A DNA stretch of 64,000 bases, from positions 81,744 to 145,743 of the forward strand of contig NZ_VCJS01000006.1 in the NCBI RefSeq assembly GCF_005893125.1, written 5' to 3'. Position numbers and translations under genes: made by a program. Positions 26,495-36,444 of this stretch are shown in pieces; the stretch's first letter is position 1, and each line of letters opens with the position of its first letter. This stretch comes from Nonomuraea basaltis (lineage in GTDB: Bacteria > Actinomycetota > Actinomycetes > Streptosporangiales > Streptosporangiaceae). The notes under the pieces were generated by a model. The model did no database searches. It was not told where the DNA came from and was given only the letters and a program-made list of their open reading frames with translations.

Positions 26495-29400
26495 ATGACC
26501 ACGGCCAAGGCCGCGCCAACCCCAGAGGAGAGGACGTATACCGAATCGGATCTCGTACCCATCCTCGAGACCCTCTTCTCTTGGCGTGACGGCGACTTCC
26601 GGCGTCGGGTGCCTTATGCGCCCCCGGGCATCCTCAGCGAGGTGCGGCTGCTGCTGAACGAGGTGGCCGACCGCCGCGAACATCTCGCCAACGAGCTCGT
26701 ACGCGTCCGCAAGGAGGTCGTCAAGGAGGGCCGGTTCGGCGAGCGGCTGACGCCAGGCCCCGGGGTGGGCGCGTGGGCGGAGAGCGTCGAGTCGGTCAAC
26801 CAGCTGATCGACGCCCTGGTGAGCCCGGTGAGCGGCGCGGCCGACGTGATCGACGCGGTCGCCAAGGGCGACCTGTCGCGGCGCATCGACCTCGACCGGT
26901 CGGCCCGCGGCGAGGTGCGCCGCCTGGGCAAGGCCATCAACGGCATGGTCGACCAGCTCGCGCTGTTCAACTCCGAGGTGACCAGGGTGGCCCGGGAAGC
27001 CGGGACCGAGGGCCGGCTGGGCGGCAGCGCCAACCTGCGCGGCATGTCCGGGAGCTGGCGCGATCTCACCGAGGCCGTCAACACGATGTCGTCCCGCGTG
27101 GCCGCGCAGGTGCGCGACATCGCGGTGGTGACCACCGCGGTGGCCAAGGGCGACCTGAGCCGCAAGGTGACGGTCGACGCCGTGGGCGAGATGTTCGAGC
27201 TGAAGAACACCGTCAACACGATGGTGGACCAGCTGTCCGGCTTCGCCGAGGAGGTCACCCGCGTGGCCCGCGAGGTGGGCACCGAGGGGCAGCTCGGCGG
27301 GCAGGCGCAGGTCACCGGCGTGTCCGGGGTCTGGAAGGACCTCACCGACAACGTCAACTTCATGGCCAACAACCTCACCTCTCAGGTGCGAAGCATCGCG
27401 ACCGTGGCGACGGCGGTGGCCCAGGGCAATCTGTCCAAGAAGATCACCGTCGACGCGCAGGGCGAGATCCTCCAGCTCAAGGACACCCTCAACACGATGG
27501 TGGACCAGCTGTCCTCCTTCGCCGACGAGGTCACCCGCGTCGCCCGCGAGGTGGGCACCGAGGGCAAGCTGGGCGGCCGGGCCGAGGTGAAGGGCGTGTC
27601 GGGCGTCTGGAAGGACCTCACCGACAACGTCAACTCCATGGCCAACAACCTGACGTACCAGGTGCGCAACATCGCCCAGGTGACCACGGCCGTGGCCAAC
27701 GGCGACCTCACCCGCAAGATCGACGTCGACGCCCAGGGCGAGATCCTGGAGCTCAAGTCGACCATGAACACGATGGTCGAGCAGCTGTCGTCGTTCGCCT
27801 CCGAGGTCACCCGAGTCGCCCGCGAGGTGGGCACCGAGGGCCAGCTCGGCGGGCAGGCGCAGGTGCGCGGCGTGTCCGGGGTCTGGAAGGACCTGACGGA
27901 CAACGTCAACTCGATGGCCAACAACCTGACCTCGCAGGTGCGCCAGATCGCGGCGGTCTCGTCCGCGGTGGCCCAGGGCAACCTGTCCAAGAAGATCACC
28001 GTCGACGCGCAGGGCGAGATCCTCCAGCTCAAGGACACCCTCAACACGATGGTGGACCAGCTGTCCTCCTTCGCCGACGAGGTCACCCGCGTCGCCCGCG
28101 AGGTGGGCACGCAGGGGCAGCTCGGCGGGCAGGCCAGGGTGCAGGGCGTGTCGGGTGTGTGGAAGGACCTCACCGACAACGTCAACTTCATGGCCAACAA
28201 CCTGACGTACCAGGTGCGCAACATCGCCGAGGTGACCACCGCCGTGGCCAACGGCGACCTCACCCGCAAGATCGACGTCGACGCCCAGGGCGAGATCCTG
28301 GCGCTGAAGACCACCATCAACCGGATGGTCGACCAGCTGTCGTCGTTCGCCTCCGAGGTCACCCGAGTGGCCCGCGAGGTGGGCTCGGAGGGCCAGCTCG
28401 GCGGCCAGGCGCGGGTCGAGGGCGTCGAGGGCACGTGGAAGCGGCTCACCGAGAGCGTCAACGAGCTGGCGGGCAACCTCACCACGCAGGTACGCGCCAT
28501 CGCGACCGTGACCAGCGCCGTGGCGCGCGGCGACCTGACCCGCTCGATCGCCGTCGAGGCGCAGGGCGAGCTGGCGGAGCTGAAGGACAACATCAACTCG
28601 ATGGTGGCCAACCTCCGCGAGACCACCCAGGCCAACCAGGAGCAAGACTGGCTCAAGTCCAACCTGGCCCGCATCTCCCGGCTCATGCAGGGCCACCGCG
28701 ACCTGTTCGAGGTGGCCAAGCTGACGATGAGCGAGCTGACGCCGCTGGTCTCGGCCCGCTACGGCGCCTTCTACGGCATCGACCCCGAGGGCGACCACGA
28801 GCTGGTGCTGATCGGCGGCTACGGCGTACGTCCCGGCCGAGGGCCGCGCCAGCGCTTCGCCATCGGCCAGGGCATCGTCGGCCAGGCGGCGGCCGAGGGC
28901 AGGCACATCGTGCTCGACGACGTGCCACCGCAGTTCGTCACCATCGACAGCGGGCTCAGCCAGTCCACGCCCGCGCAGATCGTGGTGCTGCCGATCCTGT
29001 TCGAGAGCCGCGTGCTCGGCGTTCTGGAGCTGGCCTCGTTCACCCCGTTCGGCGAGGTGCACCTGGACTTCCTGCGGCAGCTCGTCGAGACCATCGGCGT
29101 CACGATGAACACGATCATCGCCAACTCCCGCACCGAAGACCTGCTGACCGAGTCGCAGCGGCTCACCCGGGAGCTGCAGGAGCGCTCGGACGAGCTGCAG
29201 CGCCAGCAGGAGGAGCTGCGCAGGTCCAACGCCGAGCTGGAGGACAAGGCAGCGCTGCTGGCCAAGCAGAACCGCGCGATCGAGATCCAGAACTTCCAGA
29301 TCGAGCAGGCCCGCCGGACGCTGGAGGAGCGGGCCGAGCAGCTGGCCGTGTCCTCGCGCTACAAGTCCGAGTTCCTCGCCAACATGTCGCACGAGCTGCG

Positions 29401-30676
29401 CACACCGCTCAACAGCCTGCTGGTGCTGGCCAAGCTGCTGACCGAGAACGCCGAGGGCAACCTGACCTCGCAGCAGGTCGAGTTCGCCCGTACGATCCAC
29501 AGCGCGGGCTCGGCGCTGCTCCAGCTGATCAACGACATGCTCGACCTGTCGAAGGTCGAGGCGGGCCGGATGGACATCCACCCGATCCAGGTGTCGCTGC
29601 CCAAGATGGTCGACCTGCTGGAGGCGGCGTTCGCGCCGCTGGCCCAGGACAAGGGCCTGTCGTTCAGCGTGGACGTCGAGTCCGACGTGCCGAACGAGCT
29701 GCGCGCCGACGAGCAGCGCCTGCAGCAGGTCCTGCGTAACCTGCTCTCCAACGCGGTGAAGTTCACGCCACGGGGCGAGGTCAAGCTGCGCGTCTCGATG
29801 GCTCCGCCCGGAGTCGACTTCGACGACGACACGCTGCACGACGCCCACGATCTGCTGGCCTTCCATGTGGTCGACACCGGCATCGGCATCGCACCCGACA
29901 AACGGGACGTCATCTTCGAGGCCTTCAGACAGGCCGACGGCACCACGAGCAGGAAGTACGGCGGCACCGGCCTGGGGCTGGCGATCTGCCGGGACATCGC
30001 CAGGCTGCTCGGCGGCGAGATCCACGTGGACAGCGAGCTGGGCAAGGGCAGCACGTTCACGCTCTACCTGCCGGCCTCTTACACCGGCCCGCTGGCCGCC
30101 ACCGACGGCGGCGCGGCTCGCCGGCAGCTCATGACGTCGCCGGTGGACGAGCAGCCCACCGCCGCCACGGTGCCCGAGCCGCCGCTGCCGCTGGACCTGC
30201 CGATGCCCGAGCTGGTCGAGCCGCCGGTCGAGACGCCCACCCAGTGGCAGGGCGACGATCCGCTCAACGGCTCGAAGATCCTCATCGTGGACGACGACAT
30301 CCGCAACGTGTTCGCATTGACCAGCGTGCTGGAGCGACACGGCTCCACAGTCGTCTACGCTGAAAACGGCCGGGAGGGGATCGAGCAGCTCGAACGGAAC
30401 GAGGACGTCGCGCTCGTGCTGATGGACATCATGATGCCGGAGATGGACGGCTGGGCCACGACCTCGGCCATCCGGCGCATGCCGCAGTTCGCCGATCTGC
30501 CGATCATCGCGCTGACCGCCAAGGTCATGCGGGGCGATCGGGAGAAGAGCATCGCGTCGGGCGCGTCCGACTACGTGCCCAAGCCGGTCGACGTGGACCG
30601 GCTGCTCGAACGCCTGCGCGGCTGGCTCAGCCGCGGTCGCGGAGCCACGACCGACTCATCAGCCGAAGGGGCGTGA
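26495..30676 (+). CDS. osaA: Poly-HAMP cytoplasmic hybrid histidine kinase, OsaA-like
   Basis: This 1393-residue protein has no membrane helix. From about residue 110 to 710 it consists of some 13 HAMP-like modules in two alternating types, one reading [15 protein letters not shown] and the other [20 protein letters not shown] domain (about 730-885) and a coiled coil follow, then HisKA with H966 in [12 protein letters not shown], a HATPase ending with GGTGLGLAI, a Pro-rich linker and a receiver domain with Asp1311 in [17 protein letters not shown] lies 4 bases before the ATG at 26495; a GTG at 26444 is less likely. In Streptomyces OsaA controls osmoadaptation and antibiotic production. The receiver gene begins 3 bases after its stop, so the pair is one operon. 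Confidence 0.92.
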   Translation: MTTAKAAPTPEERTYTESDLVPILETLFSWRDGDFRRRVPYAPPGILSEVRLLLNEVADRREHLANELVRVRKEVVKEGRFGERLTPGPGVGAWAESVESVNQLIDALVSPVSGAADVIDAVAKGDLSRRIDLDRSARGEVRRLGKAINGMVDQLALFNSEVTRVAREAGTEGRLGGSANLRGMSGSWRDLTEAVNTMSSRVAAQVRDIAVVTTAVAKGDLSRKVTVDAVGEMFELKNTVNTMVDQLSGFAEEVTRVAREVGTEGQLGGQAQVTGVSGVWKDLTDNVNFMANNLTSQVRSIATVATAVAQGNLSKKITVDAQGEILQLKDTLNTMVDQLSSFADEVTRVAREVGTEGKLGGRAEVKGVSGVWKDLTDNVNSMANNLTYQVRNIAQVTTAVANGDLTRKIDVDAQGEILELKSTMNTMVEQLSSFASEVTRVAREVGTEGQLGGQAQVRGVSGVWKDLTDNVNSMANNLTSQVRQIAAVSSAVAQGNLSKKITVDAQGEILQLKDTLNTMVDQLSSFADEVTRVAREVGTQGQLGGQARVQGVSGVWKDLTDNVNFMANNLTYQVRNIAEVTTAVANGDLTRKIDVDAQGEILALKTTINRMVDQLSSFASEVTRVAREVGSEGQLGGQARVEGVEGTWKRLTESVNELAGNLTTQVRAIATVTSAVARGDLTRSIAVEAQGELAELKDNINSMVANLRETTQANQEQDWLKSNLARISRLMQGHRDLFEVAKLTMSELTPLVSARYGAFYGIDPEGDHELVLIGGYGVRPGRGPRQRFAIGQGIVGQAAAEGRHIVLDDVPPQFVTIDSGLSQSTPAQIVVLPILFESRVLGVLELASFTPFGEVHLDFLRQLVETIGVTMNTIIANSRTEDLLTESQRLTRELQERSDELQRQQEELRRSNAELEDKAALLAKQNRAIEIQNFQIEQARRTLEERAEQLAVSSRYKSEFLANMSHELRTPLNSLLVLAKLLTENAEGNLTSQQVEFARTIHSAGSALLQLINDMLDLSKVEAGRMDIHPIQVSLPKMVDLLEAAFAPLAQDKGLSFSVDVESDVPNELRADEQRLQQVLRNLLSNAVKFTPRGEVKLRVSMAPPGVDFDDDTLHDAHDLLAFHVVDTGIGIAPDKRDVIFEAFRQADGTTSRKYGGTGLGLAICRDIARLLGGEIHVDSELGKGSTFTLYLPASYTGPLAATDGGAARRQLMTSPVDEQPTAATVPEPPLPLDLPMPELVEPPVETPTQWQGDDPLNGSKILIVDDDIRNVFALTSVLERHGSTVVYAENGREGIEQLERNEDVALVLMDIMMPEMDGWATTSAIRRMPQFADLPIIALTAKVMRGDREKSIASGASDYVPKPVDVDRLLERLRGWLSRGRGATTDSSAEGA
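27419..28522 (+). repeat. 552-base tandem repeat inside the kinase gene
   Basis: The poly-HAMP region repeats with a period of 552 bases, that is 184 codons or two module pairs. Copies begin at about 27419 and 27971. Long runs are identical at base level, for example about 120 bases around 27433-27558 and 27985-28110. Protein selection alone would not keep synonymous sites this alike, so recent duplication or gene conversion is likely. Confidence 0.85.
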
Positions 30677-30679
30677 TCG

Positions 30680-31309
30680 ATGGCGGATCGTGCGAAGATC
30701 CTGCTGGTCGATGATCGCGAGGAGAACCTCATCGCTCTCGAGGCCATCCTCAGCTCGCTCGACCTGGTGCCCGTGCGCGCCCGGTCGGGCGAGGAGGCGC
30801 TCAAGGCACTGCTCAACAGCGAGTTCGCGCTCATCCTGCTCGACGTGCGGATGCCGGGCATGGACGGGTTCGAGACGGCCGCGCACATCAAACGGCGCGA
30901 GCGGACCAGGAACATCCCGATCATCTTCCTCACCGTCGTGGACAGCGCGCCCGACTACGCCTTCCGCGGGTATGCGGCGGGCGCGGTCGACTACCTGACC
31001 AAGCCGTTCGACCCGTGGGTGCTGCGGGCGAAGGTGTCGGTGTTCACCGAGCTGTACAACATGAACAAGCGCCTGGCCGAGCAGGCGTCCATGCTGCGCG
31101 ACCGGGTCAGTGGCGAGCTGCCGCCGGGCACGGGCGACCACGCCGCGGTGCTGCCGGAGCTGTCGCGGCGGCTGACGTCGGTGGAGGACGAGCTGGCCCG
31201 GATCCGGGAGCTGGCTCGCAAGTCACAGGACCCGGCACTGGCCGTGCCGCTCTCGGACCTGACGGACCGGGTCACGCATTTGCGCGCCGGCTTCGACGCG
31301 CTGTCCTGA
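30680..31309 (+). CDS. osaB: Receiver-domain response regulator, OsaB-like
   Basis: The 209-residue protein has an N-terminal receiver domain (KILLVDDREENL, phospho-acceptor Asp55 in LLDVRMPGMDG, and the conserved TKPFDP Lys) followed by a helical tail of about 80 residues that probably forms a coiled coil (NKRLAEQASMLRDR and TSVEDELARIRELARK). No DNA-binding domain is present, as in Streptomyces OsaB. The output is therefore likely protein-protein contact. The gene starts 3 bases after the kinase stop, and a strong hairpin lies 12 bases after its own stop. The neighbour relation supports the kinase as phosphodonor. Confidence 0.9.
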   Translation: MADRAKILLVDDREENLIALEAILSSLDLVPVRARSGEEALKALLNSEFALILLDVRMPGMDGFETAAHIKRRERTRNIPIIFLTVVDSAPDYAFRGYAAGAVDYLTKPFDPWVLRAKVSVFTELYNMNKRLAEQASMLRDRVSGELPPGTGDHAAVLPELSRRLTSVEDELARIRELARKSQDPALAVPLSDLTDRVTHLRAGFDALS

Positions 31310-31320
31310 CGTGCCCACAA

Positions 31321-31346
31321 CCCCGGACGCACGCCAGCGTCCGGGG
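31321..31346 (+). terminator. Terminator after the kinase-receiver operon
   Basis: CCCCGGACGC and GCGTCCGGGG form a perfect 10-base-pair stem around a 6-base loop, 12 bases after the receiver stop. There is no T-run. The NYN gene converges on it, so it may act for both strands. Confidence 0.75.
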
Positions 31347-31474
31347 ATGACGCATGCCGGGACGTCGCAGGGCTACAACGCCGACCCGGGCGGTGTCACG
31401 GTGGAGGTAACGCGGAGCGGGCGATCCAGTCGCACACGGCACGAGCGGCGCGCTTCGGAGCACCGGCGCGCGGA

Positions 31475-32716
31475 TCAGTGGCGCGCGCGTTCCAGGGCGT
31501 CCCAGAAGCCGCGCCGAAGCGCGTGGCGGACCTCGTCGTGCAGCAGGAAGTCGATCGGCAGCGACGACCCCTGCAGCAGCCGCGCCTCCAGGTCCGACGG
31601 CATGCGCGGCTTGCGGGCCAGCACCGCCTCGAGCCACAGCGCCGGCGCGTCCCGGGCGACGGAGTCGCCGAAGTCGTGCCCCTCCCGGTGGGCGGACTTG
31701 ACGGCGTCGGAGAGCGTCGTTGCGCCCGCCGTGGCGGCGGACGGCGGCGTGACGGGCGCGGACTGCGGCACGGTGTACGGCCCGGCCTGCGCCGGCTGGT
31801 AGCTGCCGCTGGACGGCGAGGCGAACTGCCCGGTGCTGGGCGACTGTGACTGGGCCTGGGACTGTGGCTGGGCCTGCATGGGACCCGTCGCCGGGGCGGA
31901 GGACGGCGGCTGCTGCTCGGCCTGGTAGCTGGAGTAGGTGGGCAGCGCCGGCGGCGTGGACGACGAGCGCCCGCGCCCGGACGACGACGGCCCGTTGGAC
32001 GACGACTGGCTGTGCGAGCCGGAAGAGGAGGAGCCGGCGGCGTGGCTGCCGGTGGACGGCGCGGCCGGGGGCAGCGACGACTGCGATGACGACGAGGAGG
32101 GCTGGGAGGGCGGTAGCGAGTATGTGGCCTGCCCGTTGCTGAGCGGTGCGTGGTGCCCGTTGGACGACGACTCGGTGACGCCGGTCACCACGGAGACGTA
32201 CTGTCTCAGGTGGACGGCGCCCAACTCGACCAGGTCGTCGCACTCCTGCCGGAGCGACCGCGAGACGGCCCAGCCGCCGTCGGCCGCGATGTGGATGACG
32301 CTCACCCTGATGCCGAGGTCCTGCGCGTCGCACACGACCTGCGCCAGGTCCTCGTCCCCGCTCACGACCACCGCGTCGCAGATGGCGTTGTTGCGGGCGA
32401 GCGTCATCAGGTCGCGATGGACCTGGGCATCGACCCCTTCGCGGCGGCCCGGCCGGATGCGCGACAGCCTGAGCTTGAGGCCCGGAATGTCGGCCAAGAC
32501 GTCGTGCTCCGGCGTGCGCCGGCCCTCGACCGTCGCCTCGTACCAGTAGCACCGCAGCAGCGGCAGGCCGGTGCGCTCGCGTGACAGGCTGGTCATCAGC
32601 TGGAGCAGCCCGGGGTAGTCCCAGGCAACCGCTTCGCGATGACGCGTGCCGTGCACGGCCATCGCTCCATCAGCCAGCAGATAGCCGGCGTCTACGAACA
32701 GCGCACAGCGATCCAC
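31475..32716 (-). CDS. NYN (LabA-like) RNase-domain protein with Ser/Gln/Pro-rich region
   Basis: The N-terminal 170 residues are a NYN/PIN-like domain of the LabA type: MDRCALFVDAGYLL start, KGVDAQVH-like EGVDAQVHRDLM, and AVVVSGDEDLAQVV with the acidic residues expected for a metal-dependent RNase. Next comes about 160 residues of low complexity made of Ser, Gln, Pro and Gly, probably disordered. A conserved-looking C-terminal domain of about 85 residues follows (LSDAVKSAHREGHDFGDSV to the end), perhaps a substrate-binding module. I chose the GTG at 32716 with AGGAAAGGGG about 8 bases upstream; 32722 is also possible. It is 73 bases apart from nothing else on that strand until the sigma factor stop at 32901. 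Confidence 0.83.
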   Translation of the reverse strand: MDRCALFVDAGYLLADGAMAVHGTRHREAVAWDYPGLLQLMTSLSRERTGLPLLRCYWYEATVEGRRTPEHDVLADIPGLKLRLSRIRPGRREGVDAQVHRDLMTLARNNAICDAVVVSGDEDLAQVVCDAQDLGIRVSVIHIAADGGWAVSRSLRQECDDLVELGAVHLRQYVSVVTGVTESSSNGHHAPLSNGQATYSLPPSQPSSSSSQSSLPPAAPSTGSHAAGSSSSGSHSQSSSNGPSSSGRGRSSSTPPALPTYSSYQAEQQPPSSAPATGPMQAQPQSQAQSQSPSTGQFASPSSGSYQPAQAGPYTVPQSAPVTPPSAATAGATTLSDAVKSAHREGHDFGDSVARDAPALWLEAVLARKPRMPSDLEARLLQGSSLPIDFLLHDEVRHALRRGFWDALERARH

Positions 32717-32820
32717 TGACACCGCCCCTTTCCTGGTGGTCCGACCTTGCTGGCTCTGCACCGTCAGAGACCGGACTCGGCGGCCCTCTCTCAGGGTAAT
32801 GAAAGCAGGTGATCGCGCGA

Positions 32821-32830
32821 GGGTTAACCC
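32821..32830. promoter_or_regulatory. Palindrome upstream of the NYN gene
   Basis: GGGTTAACCC is a perfect 10-base palindrome about 105 bases before the NYN start, in the gap between that gene and the end of the sigma factor gene. It could be an operator; no regulator can be named. Confidence 0.3.
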
Positions 32831-32900
32831 AACAGTTCGGCCCCGCCCGCCAACGCGCCAGACCATACAGGCGGATCGTACCAGTTTGTCCCGTTCATGG

Positions 32901-35228
32901 TCACGATCTCGCACGCACACTCAACGCGGCCACGCCGAACAGGACGACGTCCTTGTCCGTGGCGATCGTCAGTCCCGGGTCCGCTCCGAGTTCAGCGCCG
33001 ACCGTATCGATGTCGGCACCGAACGTCATCTCCGCCACGCCGCTCGATGAGCCGTCGAAGACGTTCGCGCGGTGGCGGCCGCCGCCCACGGGGGTGAGGG
33101 CGCCGGTGCCGAGGGAGACCTTGTCACCCTCGAGATCGGCGTCGCCCTCCCACGTCACCAGCTCCACCCTGGCCGGAGCGGCCGCGGGGGTCAGCCCGCC
33201 GATCGGGATCCGCACGCGCCGGTCCGCGCCGCCGACCACGGTGGCCGTGTCGAGCACCACGGCCTGGCTGTACGGCTCCGCCGGATCGCTGACGATCAGC
33301 ACCAGGCTCCACCCGGCGTGCCGCGCCACCCCCTCCTCCAGCGGCGCGTCGGCCGCCCACCACATGCCGTTCCTGCGTACGCCGGCGACCAGCCCACTGA
33401 CGTCGGCGAACGCCTGGTAGACGGGGCCTGCGGGCAGCTCGCGCACGGCCACATGGCCCGGCCGGACCGTCTCGTACTTCCGCCGCCCGGGCGGCCGGAT
33501 CTTGATGGGCCCGGCGCGCTCACCGCTCGCCGACCAGTAGAGCCCGGCCCACACGACCCGGCTGCTCTTCGGCAGGGACAGCCGGGCCGCGCTTGAGGCG
33601 GCGGTGTCCGGCACGTCGTCCCGGTCGAGCGCGGCCATCGGCCACAGGTCGTTGTCGCGCTGGTCGCCCTGGCGCCGCCGGGCCTGCGGGCAGCCCACCC
33701 GCTCTTCGGGGCAGCTCAGCAGGGCGTTGCCGATCGCCCTGACGGTCACCCTGCCCTCGGTGGCGAACCTGGCAGGCGCCCCGGTCGCGCGTACGCCCTC
33801 CTCGGCCCGCGCCCTGACCCGCAGCGAGCCGGCCTCGACGCGTACGGCGGGCCCCGCGCCCTCCGGCGCCTCCCCTGCCACCAGCACCCGCAGGAACACC
33901 GCCGTGCCCTGCCCGGCGCCGAGCGGCTCCCTGGCGCACCGGGCGCCGCCACCGACCGGGCGGCAGGCCCAGCCGTCCACCGTGCCGACGGGGCCGGGGC
34001 GGGCGGTCTGGTGGTGCCGGGCCGTCGGGATGAGCGCCACGCCCGGCGGCAGGTCCACGAGCGCCGCCAGCTCCTCGCTGGGCGCGTCGCCGTAGTTGCG
34101 CAGCCGGATGCGGACGATGCCGGGCTGGGCGCGTACGAGCGCTCCGAGGGGTTCGATGGTCGCGCGCAGCCGGGCACTGTCCAGTGGCTTCGCGGTCTTG
34201 ACCGGGGGCGGGACCCGCACGGGGACCTCGCTCGGCTGCGGCTGCGGCTGCGCCGGCCGCACCGACGCGGGCGGCTGGGCGATCGGCGCCGTCGCGGGCC
34301 GCTTCGTGGCCGGCCCCTCCTCGGAGATCAGCAGGAGCGCCGCCACCGCGACGGCCGCGCCGCCCGCGATCGCGGCCTGCTGGTGCCTGGGCGCCCGCCG
34401 CAGCCGGCCGGCCACCCGTAGCAGGCGGCCCGCGCCGCCGCCGGTTGCCGACTTGGCGAGCGCGGCCGCGTAGCCGCCGAAGAGCGGTCCGGCGATCAGC
34501 GGCCCCACCATGACGCGCAGCCCGCGGTTGACGTCGGTCAGCTCCAGCAGGACCCCGTGGCACTCCTCGCAGCCGTTCACGTGCTCGTCGACGGCCTTGG
34601 AGTCGCGCCTGGCCAGCCCGCCCCTGACGTAGGCGCCCATCTTGCCGAGCACCGGCCGGCATTCGTGCTGCGGCTGCTCGCCCAGGTGTATCTGCAGGTA
34701 AGCCTGCCGCAGCCCTTCCCGCGCCCGGTACGCCAGCGCCGCCACGCCGTTGACCGACAGGCCGAGCAGCGGCGCCACGCCGGCCGGCCTGCTCTTCTCT
34801 ACCTCGGTGTGCCAGAGCACCGCCCGCCACCGCTCGGGCAGCGACAGGTACGCCCGGGCGATCAGCGACTTCTCCAGCCCGACGAGCGCGGGATCGACGA
34901 ACGGCACCCCGGGGTCGTACTCCTCGATCTCCCCCGTGGCCACCTGGCGGCTCTCGATCCTGGAGCGGTCGTGGACCGTGCGCCGCACCACGGTCAGCAG
35001 GTAGGTGCGGAACGCGGCGTCGGGACCCTTACCCCGGCCGACCAGGTCGAGGATCTTCGTGAACGCCTCGGCGACCACGTCGTCGGCCTCCGTGCCCCTG
35101 ACGAGCTGCCGGGCCAGCGCGCGGGCCGCGGCGACATGGCGCTCATAGAGCTGCCCGTACGCTGCGGCGATGCCCTCTTTGACGGCCCGAAGCAGATCTG
35201 CGTCGCTTTGCGGCGATTCGACACCCAT
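32901..35228 (-). CDS. ECF sigma factor fused to zinc-binding anti-sigma motif, membrane segment and extracytoplasmic domain
   Basis: The 775-residue protein starts with sigma region 2 (about residues 10-90, with EADDVVAEAFTKILDLV) and region 4 (about 120-180, with LPERWRAVLWHTEVEKS and LGLSVNGVAALAYRAREGL). Then follows a zinc-binding anti-sigma motif H216-x3-C220-x2-C223 (HVNGCEEC), a hydrophobic helix at about 286-302, a Pro-rich linker and some 430 residues outside the membrane, with beta-rich sheets such as VVWAGLYWSAS near the end. Fusion of sigma, anti-sigma and sensor in one chain is known for some ECF groups with long C-terminal extensions. GAGG lies 6-7 bases before the ATG at 35228. 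It is divergent from pyrE. Confidence 0.87.
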   Translation of the reverse strand: MGVESPQSDADLLRAVKEGIAAAYGQLYERHVAAARALARQLVRGTEADDVVAEAFTKILDLVGRGKGPDAAFRTYLLTVVRRTVHDRSRIESRQVATGEIEEYDPGVPFVDPALVGLEKSLIARAYLSLPERWRAVLWHTEVEKSRPAGVAPLLGLSVNGVAALAYRAREGLRQAYLQIHLGEQPQHECRPVLGKMGAYVRGGLARRDSKAVDEHVNGCEECHGVLLELTDVNRGLRVMVGPLIAGPLFGGYAAALAKSATGGGAGRLLRVAGRLRRAPRHQQAAIAGGAAVAVAALLLISEEGPATKRPATAPIAQPPASVRPAQPQPQPSEVPVRVPPPVKTAKPLDSARLRATIEPLGALVRAQPGIVRIRLRNYGDAPSEELAALVDLPPGVALIPTARHHQTARPGPVGTVDGWACRPVGGGARCAREPLGAGQGTAVFLRVLVAGEAPEGAGPAVRVEAGSLRVRARAEEGVRATGAPARFATEGRVTVRAIGNALLSCPEERVGCPQARRRQGDQRDNDLWPMAALDRDDVPDTAASSAARLSLPKSSRVVWAGLYWSASGERAGPIKIRPPGRRKYETVRPGHVAVRELPAGPVYQAFADVSGLVAGVRRNGMWWAADAPLEEGVARHAGWSLVLIVSDPAEPYSQAVVLDTATVVGGADRRVRIPIGGLTPAAAPARVELVTWEGDADLEGDKVSLGTGALTPVGGGRHRANVFDGSSSGVAEMTFGADIDTVGAELGADPGLTIATDKDVVLFGVAALSVRARS

Positions 35229-35421
35229 AGTGACCTCACGATTACGCGGGGTTTCCCGGCGCAATCATTCCGCATTCCCGTCATGACTAACCCGGGAAGC
35301 CGTCTTTACCGTCGGCGCGGCAGGAGCATGGCGGAGGGCCGGTCCCGAGGCGGGGTACGCGATCGAGGCCGTGTCCGAGGGGCCACGACCTCGCCCTGAT
35401 CAGGACCCTAAGCTTGGACGC

Positions 35422-35955
35422 ATGACAGATCGCGACAACCTGCTGGCCGAGATCAAGAAGAAGGCCGTCGTGCACGGCAAGGTCATCCTCTCCTCGGGGC
35501 TGGAGGCGGACTACTATCTCGACCTGCGCCGGATCACGCTCGACGGCGTGGCCGCGCCCCTCGTCGGCAGAGTGATGCTCGACGTGACCGAGGACCTGGA
35601 CTACGACGCGGTGGGCGGGCTCACGCTGGGGGCCGACCCCGTGGCGGCCGCGATGCTGCACGCGGCGGCGGCGCGCGGCCGCACGCTGGACGCGTTCGTG
35701 GTGCGCAAGGCGCAGAAGCAGCACGGCATGCAGCGCAGGATCGAGGGTCCCGAGGTGAAGGGGCGGCGGGTGCTCGCGGTCGAGGACACCTCCACGACCG
35801 GCGCCTCGCCGCTGACCGCCGTCGAGGCGCTGCGGGAGGCGGGCGCCGAGGTGGTGGGCGTGGCCACGATCGTGGACCGGGGCGGGAGCGAGCGGATCAT
35901 CGGCGAGGGGCTCGAATACCGCACCGCCTTCACCTTGCGGGACCTCGGGCTCTAG
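35422..35955 (+). CDS. pyrE: Orotate phosphoribosyltransferase
   Basis: The 177-residue enzyme joins orotate to PRPP in pyrimidine synthesis. The PRPP-binding motif is RVLAVEDTSTTGASPL, and the N-terminal LSSGLEADYYLDLRRITLDG is typical of the short actinobacterial PyrE. The ATG at 35422 gives the normal N-terminus. TAAGCT lies 9 bases upstream and could be a -10 box, which would make the mRNA nearly leaderless (inference). The last four bases overlap the convergent gene's stop. Confidence 0.95.
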   Translation: MTDRDNLLAEIKKKAVVHGKVILSSGLEADYYLDLRRITLDGVAAPLVGRVMLDVTEDLDYDAVGGLTLGADPVAAAMLHAAAARGRTLDAFVVRKAQKQHGMQRRIEGPEVKGRRVLAVEDTSTTGASPLTAVEALREAGAEVVGVATIVDRGGSERIIGEGLEYRTAFTLRDLGL

Positions 35956-36392
35956 CCTGGGGCGCGGACGGTGAACGCCTTCCGCGCGCCCGGCTCGCCC
36001 TGCTCGCGGGGCTTGCCGTTCTCGGTGACGCGGACCGTGCCCGCGTCGCTGAGCACCACGTCCAGCTCGGGCTCGAAGTAGCTGACCTCCTCGCCCTTGC
36101 TCATCTCGCGGTGCTGGAGCACGTCGCCGCCCGGCACCCGTACCGTGACGGTCGGGCAGGTCTCGGCCAGGCACTCGATGCGCACGGTCGGCACCTGGGC
36201 ACTGGCCTCTTCCGTGGCGGGGCCCGTGGAGGCGAGGGTGGAGGCGCGCCCGGGCTCGGCCTGTGTCGGCGTGCCGATCGAGCCGAGCAGCGCGCGACCG
36301 CCGATGACCAGCAGTGTCAGCACGGCCCCGACCGCCAGGACGGCGAGCGCCAGGCGGGCGAGGCCCATCGGATCGGACCTGTGGCGTCCCAC
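35952..36392 (-). CDS. Single-pass membrane protein with RodZ-C-like (DUF4115-like) external domain
   Basis: The 146-residue protein has a short cytoplasmic start, one membrane helix (about residues 10-33), a Ser/Thr/Ala-rich linker and a small beta-rich external domain from about residue 68. That domain carries RIECLAETCPTVTVRVPGG with two Cys that could form a disulphide, and a VLSDAGTVRVTENGK ending resembling the RodZ C-terminal fold (DUF4115). A part in envelope or cell-shape processes is possible but not shown. It lies 53 bases after the DedA gene, on the same strand. Confidence 0.7.
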   Translation of the reverse strand: MGRHRSDPMGLARLALAVLAVGAVLTLLVIGGRALLGSIGTPTQAEPGRASTLASTGPATEEASAQVPTVRIECLAETCPTVTVRVPGGDVLQHREMSKGEEVSYFEPELDVVLSDAGTVRVTENGKPREQGEPGARKAFTVRAPG

Positions 36393-36444
36393 AGGGGGCA
36401 GCGTACCCGGAGGCAGGCCGCTCTTCCGAGAGTCGCGTACGACC

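Noticed and set aside
26435..30340. A 1301-codon open frame antisense to the poly-HAMP kinase
   Set aside because: Its repeats merely mirror the HAMP repeats and its composition (His, Arg, Leu, Val) is that of a shadow frame.
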